Positions 1 to 7,222 of a DNA stretch of 16,428 bases are shown piece after piece (positions within the stretch are counted from its first letter, which is position 1; every line of letters starts with the position of its first letter). The position numbers and the translations under genes are program-made. This DNA comes from Moraxella equi (GTDB lineage Bacteria; Pseudomonadota; Gammaproteobacteria; Pseudomonadales; Moraxellaceae), in NCBI RefSeq assembly GCF_002027555.1, contig NZ_MXAP01000105.1, positions 1 to 16,428 on the forward strand, given 5' to 3'. The notes below the pieces were generated by a model. The model was given only the letters and a program-made list of their open reading frames with translations. It had not been told where the DNA came from and did not search any database.

Positions 1-42
1 AAGTTCGGTTGGTATATAATTCATCAGTCCATTTTCATTGGT

Positions 43-684
43 CTAATTTCCCCAGAACCGATACACATCGCCCACATTCTCCACATCTATCACGCCATGG
101 GCGATAAAAGCTATCGTGCGTGGTAGAAGCATGTGTTCTAGGGCATGAACCCTGTTTTGTAGCGTGGCAGGCGTGTCATTGGCGTGGACATCTAGCACCG
201 CTTGGCTAAGCAGTTGCCCTGCATCAAGCTCTGCTGTGACCAAATGCACGCTGCAGCCGTGATACCGCTCGCCCGACTTTAATACTCGCTCGTGCGTGTC
301 TAGCCCCTTATAGGCAGGGAGTAAGGACGGGTGCAGGTTTATCATGGGGGCGTTTAGCTCGTCTTTTACGCCATTGATAAATAATGGCGTTAGGATTTTC
401 ATAAAGCCTGCCAGCACCACCAAATCCACGCCCAACGGCTTTAATACATGAAGGGCAAGCCGTTCAAATTCGGCTCTTTTATAGGTTTTGCCTTGTTCGT
501 TTTTGTCGATGACAAAGGTAGCGATATTGGCGTTTTTGGCACGAGTTAGGGCATAGGCATCCGCTTTGTTGCTGACGACAGCGACAATGTCAATGGGCAG
601 TTTGCCTGATTGCATTTGGTCAATCAAAACTTGTAGGTTTGAGCCATTGCTAGAGACTAGGACGGCGATTTTTAATGTTTTCAT
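43..684 (-). CDS. purN: Phosphoribosylglycinamide formyltransferase PurN
   Basis: Transfers a formyl group from 10-formyltetrahydrofolate to GAR in the third step of de novo purine synthesis; a soluble cytoplasmic enzyme. The N-terminal strand is followed by SSNGSNLQ, the phosphate-binding loop of the family. NLHPSLLPAYKG supplies the catalytic Asn and His, and ELDAGQLL supplies the conserved Asp. With the ATG at 684 the protein is 213 residues, close to the roughly 212 of E. coli PurN. An in-frame TTG at 702 would add six residues, but the homologous start is a Met just before the first strand, so I chose 684. Neither start has a clear Shine-Dalgarno sequence. The ATG lies one base after the stop of the PIN-toxin remnant, so translational coupling may once have mattered. 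purM lies upstream on the same strand, the usual partner, with a toxin-antitoxin insertion between them. Confidence 0.95.
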   Translation of the reverse strand: MKTLKIAVLVSSNGSNLQVLIDQMQSGKLPIDIVAVVSNKADAYALTRAKNANIATFVIDKNEQGKTYKRAEFERLALHVLKPLGVDLVVLAGFMKILTPLFINGVKDELNAPMINLHPSLLPAYKGLDTHERVLKSGERYHGCSVHLVTAELDAGQLLSQAVLDVHANDTPATLQNRVHALEHMLLPRTIAFIAHGVIDVENVGDVYRFWGN

Positions 685-685
685 A

Positions 686-1080
686 TTAGCTAATACATTC
701 AATGGGATATTTTATAATTTCACTATCTACCGTTAATACCGTTAAATGCTCGCACATGGCTTAGCTGATAATCATACGGTCAAAGGGGTCTTTATGATGA
801 AATTCAAGGGTTTCTAGGTTTAGAATATGCGTTTAGGTAATTGGCAGGACTTCATAATAATGATATTTTTTGTTTTCTTTAATTAACTCATCAAGCGTTC
901 TTGGTAAAAACAATTTACCCAATTGATATTTTATTTGCATCTCCCAAAATGTTGCCATGCTGATATAAAATACATCACTGGGATTTTGAAGTAAACTGGC
1001 AATATGCTTGGGCAATTTCTCAGGATAACAACTTGCCCAAATAAAATATGCGTATCCAACAGATATTTATTCATCACCAT
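686..1080 (-). pseudogene. Decayed PIN-domain (VapC-type) toxin
   Basis: Read from the ATG at 1080, the frame gives a typical PIN-domain N-terminus with DTHILF (first acidic residue). One base is missing in a T run near 1037-1041. Restoring it continues the protein through WASCYPEKLPKHIASLL and MATFWEMQIK (conserved Glu). An in-frame TAA at 833-835 follows PIT, then HHKDPFDRMIIS (conserved Asp), a second in-frame TAA at 761-763, and LTVLTVD before the final TAA at 686-688. The repaired product is about 131 residues, the normal size for this family, so all four PIN acidic positions can be seen but the frame is broken three times. Intact relatives are Mg-dependent RNases neutralised by the preceding antitoxin. 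The start directly follows the antitoxin stop, a coupled arrangement. The family call is confident; whether any fragment is expressed is unknown. Confidence 0.85.
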
Positions 1081-1329
1081 TCACTTATATAAAATATCGT
1101 CATCTGGAAACCAAAAGTCATCGCCCAAATAATCATCAAAATCATCACTCATTACCATACCACCCTTAAAAACCCCCAAACGTTTTTTGGCGATTTCTTG
1201 CTTATCTATTTTAACGATTTTATTTTGTAAAAATTCTAACAAAAAAGAATGGTTATCTGCTTTTAGATTTTCCAAAGCAGGTAATATCGCTTGTACTTTT
1301 GGTGATAATGCTGTGTTAGGAGTCTGCAT
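1081..1329 (-). CDS. Antitoxin of the PIN-toxin pair, DUF2281-like
   Basis: A small 82-residue protein whose C-terminal part reads KRLGVFKGGMVMSDDFDDYL. This matches the pattern of DUF2281-type antitoxins, in which a Gly-rich turn precedes a DDFD stretch that wraps the partner PIN toxin. The N-terminal half, with SPKVQAILPALENL, is predicted helical and is probably the dimerisation or DNA-contact part. The ATG at 1329 has a good ribosome site (AAGGA) eight bases or so upstream. A longer open frame up to 1383 only translates an inverted repeat and is unlikely to be used. Its TGA is immediately followed by the toxin ATG. The gene is intact although the toxin is broken, so it is an orphan antitoxin in this genome, unless another toxin copy exists. 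The family assignment rests on the C-terminal motif and the context. Confidence 0.75.
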   Translation of the reverse strand: MQTPNTALSPKVQAILPALENLKADNHSFLLEFLQNKIVKIDKQEIAKKRLGVFKGGMVMSDDFDDYLGDDFWFPDDDILYK

Positions 1330-1342
1330 AAAGCATCCTTTA

Positions 1343-1379
1343 TAAATTGGGTTTATCTTTAAGCAATAAACCCAATTTA
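1343..1379 (-). repeat. 13-bp perfect inverted repeat before the antitoxin gene
   Basis: Arms at 1343-1355 and 1367-1379 (TAAATTGGGTTTA and its complement) flank an 11-base spacer. The repeat ends 13 bases upstream of the antitoxin ATG and lies 25 bases downstream of the purM stop. No T run follows on either strand, so it is not a standard terminator. It could be the operator bound by the antitoxin, or an RNA hairpin separating purM from the toxin-antitoxin pair. The position fits an autoregulatory operator, but no promoter is obvious beside it. Confidence 0.6.
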
Positions 1380-1404
1380 CCAATTATTTAAAAGTCATTA
1401 ACTC

Positions 1405-2448
1405 TTAAACATAAACCACCGCTTTATCGGCACGCTCTACAATCTGTCCGATTTGCCAAGCGGTTTCGCCTTGTGCGGTCAAAAATGCCAACGTTTCGTC
1501 TTTTTTATCGACAGGGACGACAATCACAAAGCCTACGCCACAGTTAAAGGTACGCACCATCTCACTTTGGGCGATGTTACCTGCCTGTTGTAGCCAGTCA
1601 AAGACAGCAGGAAATTCCCAAGTGGCAAGGTCAATCTCGGCAGATAGATTGTCGGGCAACACTCGGGGCAAGTTTTCGGTTAGACCGCCACCTGTAATAT
1701 GTGCCATGGCGTGAATGCTAGCATTGCCAAGCTGTTTTTGTAGGGCGTTTACCGATTTGACATAAATGCGAGTGGGCTTCATAAGTGCGTCCGCTAAGCT
1801 CTCGCCATTATCTAGCGTATGAGCATTAACGTCCACGCCCGACACGTCAATCACTTTTCGCACGAGTGAGTAGCCGTTAGAATGCACGCCAGAGCTTGCC
1901 AGAGCAATCAGCACATCGCCATTTTGCACATTTGCCCCTGTGATGACCTCAGATTCTTCCACCACGCCCACACAAAAGCCTGCCAGGTCATAATCTTCGT
2001 CTTGATACATACCAGGCATTTCGGCAGTTTCGCCACCGATTAAGGCACAATTTGACAGCTGACAACCATCCCCAATCCCCTTGATGACTGTCTCGGCAAC
2101 ATCCACATCAAGTTTACCTGTGGCGTAATAATCTAAGAAAAATAATGGCTCGGCACCGCACACCAAAAGGTCATTTACGCACATTGCCACCAAGTCTTGA
2201 CCGATGGTTTCGTGGCGGTTTAGGTCTAGGGCGAGCTTTAATTTGGTACCAACGCCGTCCGTGCCAGAGACCAAAAGGGGCGATTTATAGCCTTGTGGAA
2301 TACGGCACAGCGCCCCAAACCCGCCAAGTCCGCCCACCACTTCGGGGCGTGTGGTCGCTTTGGCGACAGATTTGATGCGTTGGACAAGGGCTTCGCCTGC
2401 ATCAATATCAACGCCTGCGTCTTTGTAGCTAAGAGAATGAGAAGTCAT
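1405..2448 (-). CDS. purM: Phosphoribosylformylglycinamidine cyclo-ligase PurM
   Basis: AIR synthetase: the ATP-dependent ring closure of FGAM to 5-aminoimidazole ribonucleotide, the fifth step of purine synthesis, in the cytoplasm. The product is 347 residues, against about 345 in E. coli. The order of motifs is that of the family: [12 protein letters not shown] at the N-terminus, [23 protein letters not shown] (nucleotide and phosphate binding), [45 protein letters not shown] and [13 protein letters not shown]. The ATG at 2448 has an upstream AGGA at a normal distance. A sigma70-like promoter lies about 35-60 bases upstream. The usual downstream partner purN is on the same strand but separated by about 720 bases carrying a toxin-antitoxin pair, so the two genes may no longer be co-transcribed efficiently. 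Confidence 0.97.
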   Translation of the reverse strand: MTSHSLSYKDAGVDIDAGEALVQRIKSVAKATTRPEVVGGLGGFGALCRIPQGYKSPLLVSGTDGVGTKLKLALDLNRHETIGQDLVAMCVNDLLVCGAEPLFFLDYYATGKLDVDVAETVIKGIGDGCQLSNCALIGGETAEMPGMYQDEDYDLAGFCVGVVEESEVITGANVQNGDVLIALASSGVHSNGYSLVRKVIDVSGVDVNAHTLDNGESLADALMKPTRIYVKSVNALQKQLGNASIHAMAHITGGGLTENLPRVLPDNLSAEIDLATWEFPAVFDWLQQAGNIAQSEMVRTFNCGVGFVIVVPVDKKDETLAFLTAQGETAWQIGQIVERADKAVVYV

Positions 2449-2480
2449 GAGAGTTCCTATTGGGTTAAATAAATTGTCCT

Positions 2481-2509
2481 ATTATAACAAAAATCAGAGC
2501 GGATGATAA
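2481..2509 (-). promoter_or_regulatory. Putative purM promoter
   Basis: On the minus strand a perfect TATAAT (2481-2486) is preceded at 17 bases by TTATCA (2504-2509), four of six matches to the sigma70 -35 box. The expected transcription start would give a leader of about 25-30 bases to the purM ATG. No PurR-like palindrome was recognised. Confidence 0.55.
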
Positions 2510-2555
2510 CTTTTCGGGCGATATTTGTGATTTTTATAAAAATGCAAAAAAGCGC

Positions 2556-2584
2556 TTTACTAAACGCACTTTATCAAGTATAAT
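2556..2584 (+). promoter_or_regulatory. Putative promoter of the tRNA gene
   Basis: TTTACT (2556-2561) and a perfect TATAAT (2579-2584) are spaced by 17 bases. The -10 box ends 14 bases before the mature tRNA 5' end, which is a normal short leader for a tRNA transcript. Confidence 0.6.
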
Positions 2585-2598
2585 TATGGCTGTTTTTC

Positions 2599-2675
2599 GG
2601 GCCTATAGCTCAGTTGGTTAGAGCAGAGGACTCATAATCCTTTGGTCGCAGGTTCAAGTCCTGCTGGGCCTACCA
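2599..2675 (+). tRNA. tRNA with anticodon CAT, probably tRNA-Ile2 (lysidine)
   Basis: A 77-base cloverleaf with encoded CCA: acceptor GGGCCTA pairs with TGGGCCT (G.T at the first and sixth pairs), the D arm contains AGCTCAGTTGGTTAGAGC, and the T arm contains GGTTCAAGTCC. The anticodon loop CTCATAA has CAT at 2633-2635. CAT can mean elongator Met, initiator Met or Ile2. The initiator is excluded because its three G-C anticodon-stem pairs are absent. The acceptor has C4-G69 and C5-G68, pairs reported as TilS recognition features in E. coli tRNA-Ile2. The TTTGGTCGC variable/T-stem region also resembles Ile2 more than elongator Met. I therefore favour Ile2, whose C34 would be converted to lysidine to read AUA; the tRNA itself is certain. 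Confidence 0.93.
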
Positions 2676-2701
2676 TATTAAGTTTTATAATTTAAAGAAT
2701 T

Positions 2702-2730
2702 AAGGGTTTGTTAATAAACAAACCCTTTTT
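2702..2730 (+). terminator. Rho-independent terminator after the tRNA
   Basis: An 11-bp perfect stem (2702-2712 with 2717-2727, core AAGGGTTTG) closes a four-base AATA loop and runs into a T tract (2726-2730). It lies 26 bases after the tRNA CCA end and is correctly placed to end a single-tRNA transcript. Confidence 0.85.
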
Positions 2731-2742
2731 ATTGCCTACTTA

Positions 2743-2769
2743 TAACAACCTTATAAAATAAGATTGTTA
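2743..2769 (-). terminator. Hairpin downstream of the small exported-protein gene
   Basis: Arms at 2743-2753 and 2759-2769 pair over 11 bases. The pairing is complete on the minus strand if one G.U is allowed, but contains a C/A mismatch on the plus strand, so the minus transcript is the likely one. It follows the 2804-3304 gene by 34 bases. There is no T run behind it, so it may be a transcript-end stabilising hairpin or a weak terminator. Confidence 0.4.
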
Positions 2770-2803
2770 CTTAAATCACTCCAATCCTTGCAATCCACCC
2801 TCA

Positions 2804-3304
2804 CTACTCCGAATCAAAAATATTGCATTTGACAGCAGACGCCAAAAACGCCCTCAACAGCGTAACATCATCTGAAAACACCTGCTCTATCATGTCTGAA
2901 TCAAAATACTTATCCATCACTGCTTGATATTTCTCATACCCCCCTGTGGGATATTTGTCAAAATCAAACACTTTATCTATATCGTCTATATCATCCATAT
3001 CACCAAACTCCGCCCATACAATCATGTCCTGACCCAATGATGTGTCAAAAAACTCATCCATGAGCGGTAGTTCATCTTTGGTCAAGGCGGTGTTTACATA
3101 GTTTTCTGCCAGACTCTTGGTTTGTGATGTGGCGATATTTATGGCACACGCCTGCTTGGCGGTATCACGCTCTTGCAAACCATCCATTAATACATGTGTC
3201 ACTATTTTATCAAAGATGGATTTGGTAAAATTCATGGTCGCCCCGTCATAGGCGGTCGCCTGCATAGATAATGCAAGGCATACGCCTAATAGGTATTTTT
3301 TCAT
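2804..3304 (-). CDS. Small exported acidic protein, function unknown
   Basis: A 166-residue protein with a classical signal peptide: MKKYLLGVCLALSMQATA, with cleavage expected after Ala18. The mature part is very acidic, with a local GDMDDIDDIDKVFDFD stretch around residues 101-116 built on a 9-base near-repeat in the DNA. Two mature cysteines (about residues 53 and 161) could form a disulphide in the periplasm. The segment LTKDELPLMDEFFDTSLGQDM faintly recalls DUF2059-type periplasmic proteins, in which a helix is followed by a TPxGQ-like turn, but the match is too weak to name the family. The ATG at 3304 has a strong AGGAG ribosome site. The gene stands alone between the tRNA and the clpB terminator. 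I do not recognise a function. Confidence 0.75.
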   Translation of the reverse strand: MKKYLLGVCLALSMQATAYDGATMNFTKSIFDKIVTHVLMDGLQERDTAKQACAINIATSQTKSLAENYVNTALTKDELPLMDEFFDTSLGQDMIVWAEFGDMDDIDDIDKVFDFDKYPTGGYEKYQAVMDKYFDSDMIEQVFSDDVTLLRAFLASAVKCNIFDSE

Positions 3305-3369
3305 GAGATACTCCTAATTTGTGGTTTTGATATCATAACACAAGATAAAGATAAGAAAAATACCCAAAC

Positions 3370-3399
3370 AAAAAAGGGCGGAACAACCCACCCTTTTTT
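3370..3399 (-). terminator. Rho-independent terminator of clpB
   Basis: On the minus strand the stem AAAAAAGGGTGG pairs with CCGCCCTTTTTT around a six-base loop, with one U.G pair, and ends in six T. On the plus strand the same position is a C/A mismatch, so the minus strand is the functional one. It begins 14 bases after the clpB stop. Confidence 0.85.
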
Positions 3400-3413
3400 A
3401 TATTTAACCAAAA

Positions 3414-5987
3414 TTAATTAAACTTTAACTTATCAAACGTCAGCACCCCATTTTCTACCCCCACCGAAATGGTATCGCCTGCGACAAACTCGCCCGCTAG
3501 GAGCTTTTGAGCAAGGGGATTTTCAATCTCTTGGACAATGGCACGTTTGAGCGGTCTTGCCCCAAACACAGGGTCATAACCCACCGACACCAGTTCGTTC
3601 ATTGCTTCGTCTGATAAGACGAGACCAAGCTCACGCTCTTTTAGTCTGGCTCTTAGGCGGTCAAGCTGAATGGACGCAATGCCTGCCATGTGCGACTGCC
3701 CGAGCGGATGAAAGACCACAATCTCATCAATACGGTTGATGAATTCGGGGCGAAAATGAGCATTCACCGACTCCATGACCGCCGATTTTATCTCTTCGTA
3801 CTCGTCCCCTGCCATGTCAAATATTTTATGACTGCCAAGGTTTGACGTCATGATAATCACGGTGTTTTTAAAGTCCACCACACGCCCCTGAGAGTCGGTC
3901 AAACGCCCATCATCTAAGACTTGTAGTAGGATATTAAACACATCAGGGTGAGCCTTTTCCACTTCGTCAAACAGCACCACGCTATACGGCTTACGGCGAA
4001 CCGCTTCGGTCAGTACGCCCCCTTCTTCATAGCCCACATAGCCGGGGGGAGCTCCCACCAGACGGCTCACGCTATGCTTTTCCATAAACTCGCTCATGTC
4101 AATGCGTACCATGGCGGTCTCGTCATCAAACAAAAAGTTCGCCAGCGATTTGGTCAGCTCGGTTTTGCCCACCCCTGTCGGGCCTAAAAATAGGAACGAA
4201 CCACTGGGGCGGTTGGGGTCGGACAGTCCTGCACGGCTACGGCGGACGGCATTGGCAACCGATTTGACCGCTTCATCTTGACCGACCACACGCTCATGCA
4301 AAATCGTCTCCATGCCAAGCATTTTATCACGCTCGCCCTGCATCATCTTGGCAACAGGAACGCCTGTGGCGTGCGACACCACTTCGGCGATCTCATTGTC
4401 CGTTACCTTGTTTCTTAGGAGCTTGGGCGTGCCTGCGTCATCATGCTGTTCATCGGCAAGCTGTTTTTGCAAATTAGGAATAATCTCATATTGCAAACGC
4501 CCTGCCTGCTCCCAGTTGCTCTCACGTTGGGCTTTTTCTAGGGCAATGCGTGCCTTATCAAGCTCAATTTGGGCGTGCTTGGTGCCTTCTACTAGGGCTT
4601 TCTCGCTTTTCCAAATCTCTTCTAAATCATTGTATTCTTTACTTAATTCATCAATTTGGGCTTGCAACTGCTTAACTTGTGCAAGGCTACCTGCATCGTC
4701 TTCTTTTTTGACAGTTTCTAACTGCATTTTTAATTGAATGATGCGTCTGTCAAGTTTATCAAGGCTTTCAGGCTTGCTGTCAAGCTCCATTTTTATGCGA
4801 GATGCTGCCTCATCAATCAAATCAATCGCCTTGTCAGGCAGCTGGCGGTCAGTGATGTAGCGGTGCGACATTTTGGCGGCGGCGATAATGGCACTGTCAA
4901 GGATTTTGACCCCGTGATGTAGCTCATACCGCTCTTTTAGCCCACGCAAAATGGCAATGGTGTCCTCTACGCTTGGCTCGTCCACCAGCACCTTTTGAAA
5001 ACGTCTCTCCAAGGCAGGGTCTTTTTCAATGTACTGGCGGTACTCATCAAGGGTAGTCGCCCCCACACAGCGTAACTCGCCACGGGCTAGGGCAGGTTTT
5101 AGCATATTGCCAGCATCCATGGCTCCGCTTGTCTTGCCTGCCCCAACCATGGTGTGCAATTCGTCAATAAACAGGATAATGTTACCGTCTTGTTTGGCAA
5201 GGTCGTTTAGCACGCCTTTTAAACGCTCTTCAAACTCGCCATGATATTTCGCCCCTGCGATGAGCGAACCCATGTCAAGCGATAAAACTTCTTTATTTTT
5301 TAGGCTCTCAGGCACTTCGCCATTGACGATACGGCTTGCCAAGCCCTCCACAATGGCGGTTTTACCCACCCCTGGTTCGCCTATTAGCACAGGGTTGTTT
5401 TTGGTGCGTCTTGACAAGACTTGCACGGTACGGCGAATCTCATCGTCTCGTCCGATGACAGGGTCAAGTTTGCCATCACGGGCTCGGTCAGTGAGATTGA
5501 CGGTGTATTTTTCTAGGGCGTGTCTGGTGTCTTCGGCATTTTGAGTGTTCACGGTGTCTCCCCCACGGATATGGTTAATAATGGCTTGTAGTTTTTGGGC
5601 GTCCACGCCTGCATCTGTCAGCACCTTTTTGGTGTCGCCTGTTTGACTTAGGGCGAACAGCACCCATTCGCTTGGCACAAAGCTGTCGCCTGCTTTGGTG
5701 GCGAATTTATCAGCAAGGTTTAGCACTTGTGCCAAATCAGGGGCAAGACTGGCTTGACCTGTGGGCGTGGATAGGGTCGCCAAATCGTCTAGTTTTTTGG
5801 CGGTGTCGTGGTTTAGTCTGTTGATGTCCGCCCCCGCTTGGCTTAGCATGGCGACATTGCTCTCATCTTGGAGCATGACGGACAAAACGTGCATGGCAAA
5901 AATCGCTGTATGATCACGCCCCACCGCTAGGGATTGGGCGGATTGTAGGGTTTTTTGCACTCTTTGAGTGAGTTTATCAAAGTTCAT
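3414..5987 (-). CDS. clpB: ClpB protein disaggregase (Hsp100)
   Basis: A cytoplasmic hexameric AAA+ machine that works with DnaK/DnaJ/GrpE to pull proteins out of aggregates. At 857 residues it is exactly the E. coli length. Order: Clp N-terminal repeat domain (about 1-145); first AAA+ module with Walker A GEPGVGKT (203-210), pore loop KYHG (247-250) and Walker B FIDE (273-276); the coiled-coil middle domain (about 400-520) that distinguishes ClpB from ClpA/ClpC; second AAA+ module with Walker A GPTGVGKT (602-609) and pore loop GYVG (649-652); then the C-terminal small domain. The ATG at 5987 has AAAGG upstream. An internal start giving the shorter ClpB form was not located with confidence. 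A possible heat-shock promoter lies upstream and a clear terminator downstream, so it is probably monocistronic. Confidence 0.98.
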   Translation of the reverse strand: MNFDKLTQRVQKTLQSAQSLAVGRDHTAIFAMHVLSVMLQDESNVAMLSQAGADINRLNHDTAKKLDDLATLSTPTGQASLAPDLAQVLNLADKFATKAGDSFVPSEWVLFALSQTGDTKKVLTDAGVDAQKLQAIINHIRGGDTVNTQNAEDTRHALEKYTVNLTDRARDGKLDPVIGRDDEIRRTVQVLSRRTKNNPVLIGEPGVGKTAIVEGLASRIVNGEVPESLKNKEVLSLDMGSLIAGAKYHGEFEERLKGVLNDLAKQDGNIILFIDELHTMVGAGKTSGAMDAGNMLKPALARGELRCVGATTLDEYRQYIEKDPALERRFQKVLVDEPSVEDTIAILRGLKERYELHHGVKILDSAIIAAAKMSHRYITDRQLPDKAIDLIDEAASRIKMELDSKPESLDKLDRRIIQLKMQLETVKKEDDAGSLAQVKQLQAQIDELSKEYNDLEEIWKSEKALVEGTKHAQIELDKARIALEKAQRESNWEQAGRLQYEIIPNLQKQLADEQHDDAGTPKLLRNKVTDNEIAEVVSHATGVPVAKMMQGERDKMLGMETILHERVVGQDEAVKSVANAVRRSRAGLSDPNRPSGSFLFLGPTGVGKTELTKSLANFLFDDETAMVRIDMSEFMEKHSVSRLVGAPPGYVGYEEGGVLTEAVRRKPYSVVLFDEVEKAHPDVFNILLQVLDDGRLTDSQGRVVDFKNTVIIMTSNLGSHKIFDMAGDEYEEIKSAVMESVNAHFRPEFINRIDEIVVFHPLGQSHMAGIASIQLDRLRARLKERELGLVLSDEAMNELVSVGYDPVFGARPLKRAIVQEIENPLAQKLLAGEFVAGDTISVGVENGVLTFDKLKFN

Positions 5988-6014
5988 GTTTTACCTTTTG
6001 TCGTTTATTTTTGC

Positions 6015-6044
6015 GTTTTGGGAAAATTTTTCCCACTTGTCAAA
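6015..6044 (-). promoter_or_regulatory. Possible sigma32 (heat-shock) promoter of clpB
   Basis: On the minus strand TTTGACA (6038-6044) is followed after 15 bases by CCCAAAAC (6015-6022), which resembles the CTTGAAA ... CCCCATnT pattern of RpoH promoters. The spacer contains a perfect palindrome, GGGAAAA-T-TTTTCCC (6020-6034), which overlaps the -10 element and could also be a regulator site. No good sigma70 -10 box was seen near it. The resemblance is partial. Confidence 0.4.
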
Positions 6045-6151
6045 TATATGCTTGACAAATGCAAAATTTTCAATAACAAAAAATTGGCTAAACCATAAAA
6101 TTTCTATAAACTATTGATTTTTATATAAATTTATAAATTTTTAAAAATCCC

Positions 6152-6181
6152 TTGTAATTTTTACACCCATTCCCATATAGG
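6152..6181 (+). promoter_or_regulatory. Weak promoter candidate for the AhpD-like gene
   Basis: TTGTAA (6152-6157) and TATAGG (6176-6181) are separated by 18 bases; each matches four of six sigma70 consensus positions. It is the best-placed candidate in the A+T-rich 269-bp gap between the divergent clpB and 6257-6811 genes, but the T-rich surroundings make chance matches likely. Confidence 0.3.
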
Positions 6182-6212
6182 TTTTGTTACTTTAACTCAA
6201 CTCAAAACATGA

Positions 6213-6240
6213 ATTGCTTCTGCTAAAGTTAAGAAGCAAT
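6213..6240 (+). promoter_or_regulatory. 9-bp inverted repeat in the leader of the AhpD-like gene
   Basis: ATTGCTTCT (6213-6221) and AGAAGCAAT (6232-6240) are perfect complements around a 10-base spacer, ending just before the AGGAGA ribosome site at about 6246. It could be an operator or an mRNA leader hairpin. No known regulator motif was recognised in it. Confidence 0.5.
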
Positions 6241-6256
6241 GAATTAGGAGAACTAC

Positions 6257-6811
6257 ATGACTCGTCTAGCCCTACATACCGTTGATACCGCCCCCGAAAA
6301 AGCCAAAGAGCGTGTTGAAGCGGTACAAAAAGCTAACGGCTTTATCCCAAATCTTATCGGCGTACTTGCCAACTCACCCCAAGCCCTTGAAATGTATCAA
6401 GAAGTGAGCAAACTAAACAGCAAAAACTCGCTGACTGCCGAAGAGATTGAAGTCATTCAAATCACCGCTGCCGTGCATAATGGCTGTGATTTTTGTGTGG
6501 CAGGACACACCAAGATTGCCGAAGTTCGCCTAAAAATGTCGCCTGCGGTCGTAGAAGCGTTGCGTACTCGCACCAATATTGACGAAAACGCCAAATACCA
6601 AGCCCTAGCCCAGTTCACCATGCAACTTATCGACAAACGTGGTCAAGTCTCTGACGAAGAGCTAGAAGCGTTTAAATCAGTCGGCTACAATGACCAAAAT
6701 GTCCTAGATGTCATCATGGGCGTGGCACTATCTACTCTGTGCAACTACGCTAACACCGTTGCCAAGACCGACATCAACCCAGAGCTTGTCGCTTTTGGCC
6801 CAAACCGTTAA
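6257..6811 (+). CDS. AhpD-like peroxidase-related protein (carboxymuconolactone decarboxylase family)
   Basis: A 184-residue all-helical protein of the CMD/AhpD superfamily. The family signature is clear: acidic residues in EEIEVIQIT followed by CDFCVAGH, giving the redox pair Cys77/Cys80 and the proton-relay His84. Members reduce hydroperoxides through this CxxC pair and often act as oligomers in the cytoplasm; the electron donor of this protein is not known. IPNLIGVLANSPQALEMY near the N-terminus is typical of the uncharacterised peroxidase-related branch, not of true AhpD, and no ahpC neighbour is seen. The ATG at 6257 has AGGAGA at good spacing. The gene appears monocistronic, with an inverted repeat in its leader and a strong terminator 100 bases downstream. 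An antioxidant role is inferred from the family. Confidence 0.88.
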   Translation: MTRLALHTVDTAPEKAKERVEAVQKANGFIPNLIGVLANSPQALEMYQEVSKLNSKNSLTAEEIEVIQITAAVHNGCDFCVAGHTKIAEVRLKMSPAVVEALRTRTNIDENAKYQALAQFTMQLIDKRGQVSDEELEAFKSVGYNDQNVLDVIMGVALSTLCNYANTVAKTDINPELVAFGPNR

Positions 6812-6827
6812 TGCTTGACCATTTTAA

Positions 6828-6900
6828 ACAATGATTAAAATCTTGTTAAACATATATTTAAAATATAAATATTATCACAAAATAGATAAATAATCATTGT
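6828..6900. repeat. 10-bp inverted repeat spanning an A+T-rich 53-bp core
   Basis: ACAATGATTA (6828-6837) and TAATCATTGT (6891-6900) are perfect complements. The core is almost pure A+T and holds no gene. It lies between the stop of the AhpD-like gene and its terminator. It may be a remnant of a very small element or an accidental pairing; I see no target-site duplication. Confidence 0.4.
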
Positions 6901-6910
6901 CAAACACTCA

Positions 6911-6943
6911 TAAAACCCTTATAATAATAAGGGTTTTATTTTT
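6911..6943 (+). terminator. Rho-independent terminator of the AhpD-like gene
   Basis: A perfect 12-bp stem (6911-6922 with 6927-6938, core AAAACCCTTAT) closes an AATA loop and is followed by TTTTTG. It is symmetrical enough to act on either strand, but only the plus-strand gene needs it. Confidence 0.85.
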
Positions 6944-6963
6944 GTCCGCCATTTATCGACAAG

Positions 6964-7084
6964 TTTTTTGTTATAGTCAAACAAATTTGAAATAAGACAA
7001 GGAAAACGAGCGAAGTTGTACAAGTAGTACTACGAGCGAGTTTGACGCAGTATTATTTCAAAGTTGGCAGACCATAAAACAAAT
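6964..7084. repeat. MITE-like 121-bp element with imperfect terminal inverted repeats
   Basis: The ends 6964-6995 and 7053-7084 are inverted copies matching at 24 of 32 positions, with a perfect innermost TTTGAAATAA/TTATTTCAAA pair. The interior holds two direct copies of ACGAGCGA (7006-7013 and 7032-7039) around two small palindromes (TTGTACAA and GTAGTACTAC). There is no coding frame. Size, symmetry and intergenic position are those of a miniature inverted-repeat element, and the G+C-richer core differs from its A+T-rich surroundings. I cannot see a second copy in this window, so mobility is inferred. It lies between the AhpD-like terminator and the promoter region of the signalling locus. 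Confidence 0.6.
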
Positions 7085-7109
7085 CTTTTAGCAACAACCG
7101 TTTTTATGC

Positions 7110-7137
7110 TTGTATTTATCAATGGCGATTGTATAAT
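7110..7137 (+). promoter_or_regulatory. Putative promoter of the roadblock/GTPase locus
   Basis: TTGTAT (7110-7115) and a perfect TATAAT (7132-7137) are spaced by 16 bases, giving a leader of roughly 80 bases before the ATG at 7223. It sits just outside the MITE-like element. The rest of the 411-bp gap from 6812 to 7222 holds only the inverted repeats and terminator listed here. Confidence 0.5.
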
Positions 7138-7222
7138 AATATTGATTGATGTCAATTTTTTGGACAACAGCTAACACCTTGACATTAATTCATTCACAAC
7201 CACTCATTTTAAGGAATACACC

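Noticed and set aside
1330..1383. Eighteen-residue N-terminal extension of the antitoxin
   Set aside because: It merely translates the inverted repeat; the ATG at 1329 has a better ribosome site and gives a normal antitoxin length.
4312..4737. Plus-strand open frame of 141 codons within clpB
   Set aside because: It is antisense to the conserved ClpB middle domain, is Ser/Cys/Leu-rich as expected of a shadow frame, and has no ribosome site.
7004..7042. ACGAGCGA repeats as a CRISPR array
   Set aside because: There are only two eight-base copies inside a symmetrical element, with no further repeats and no cas genes.
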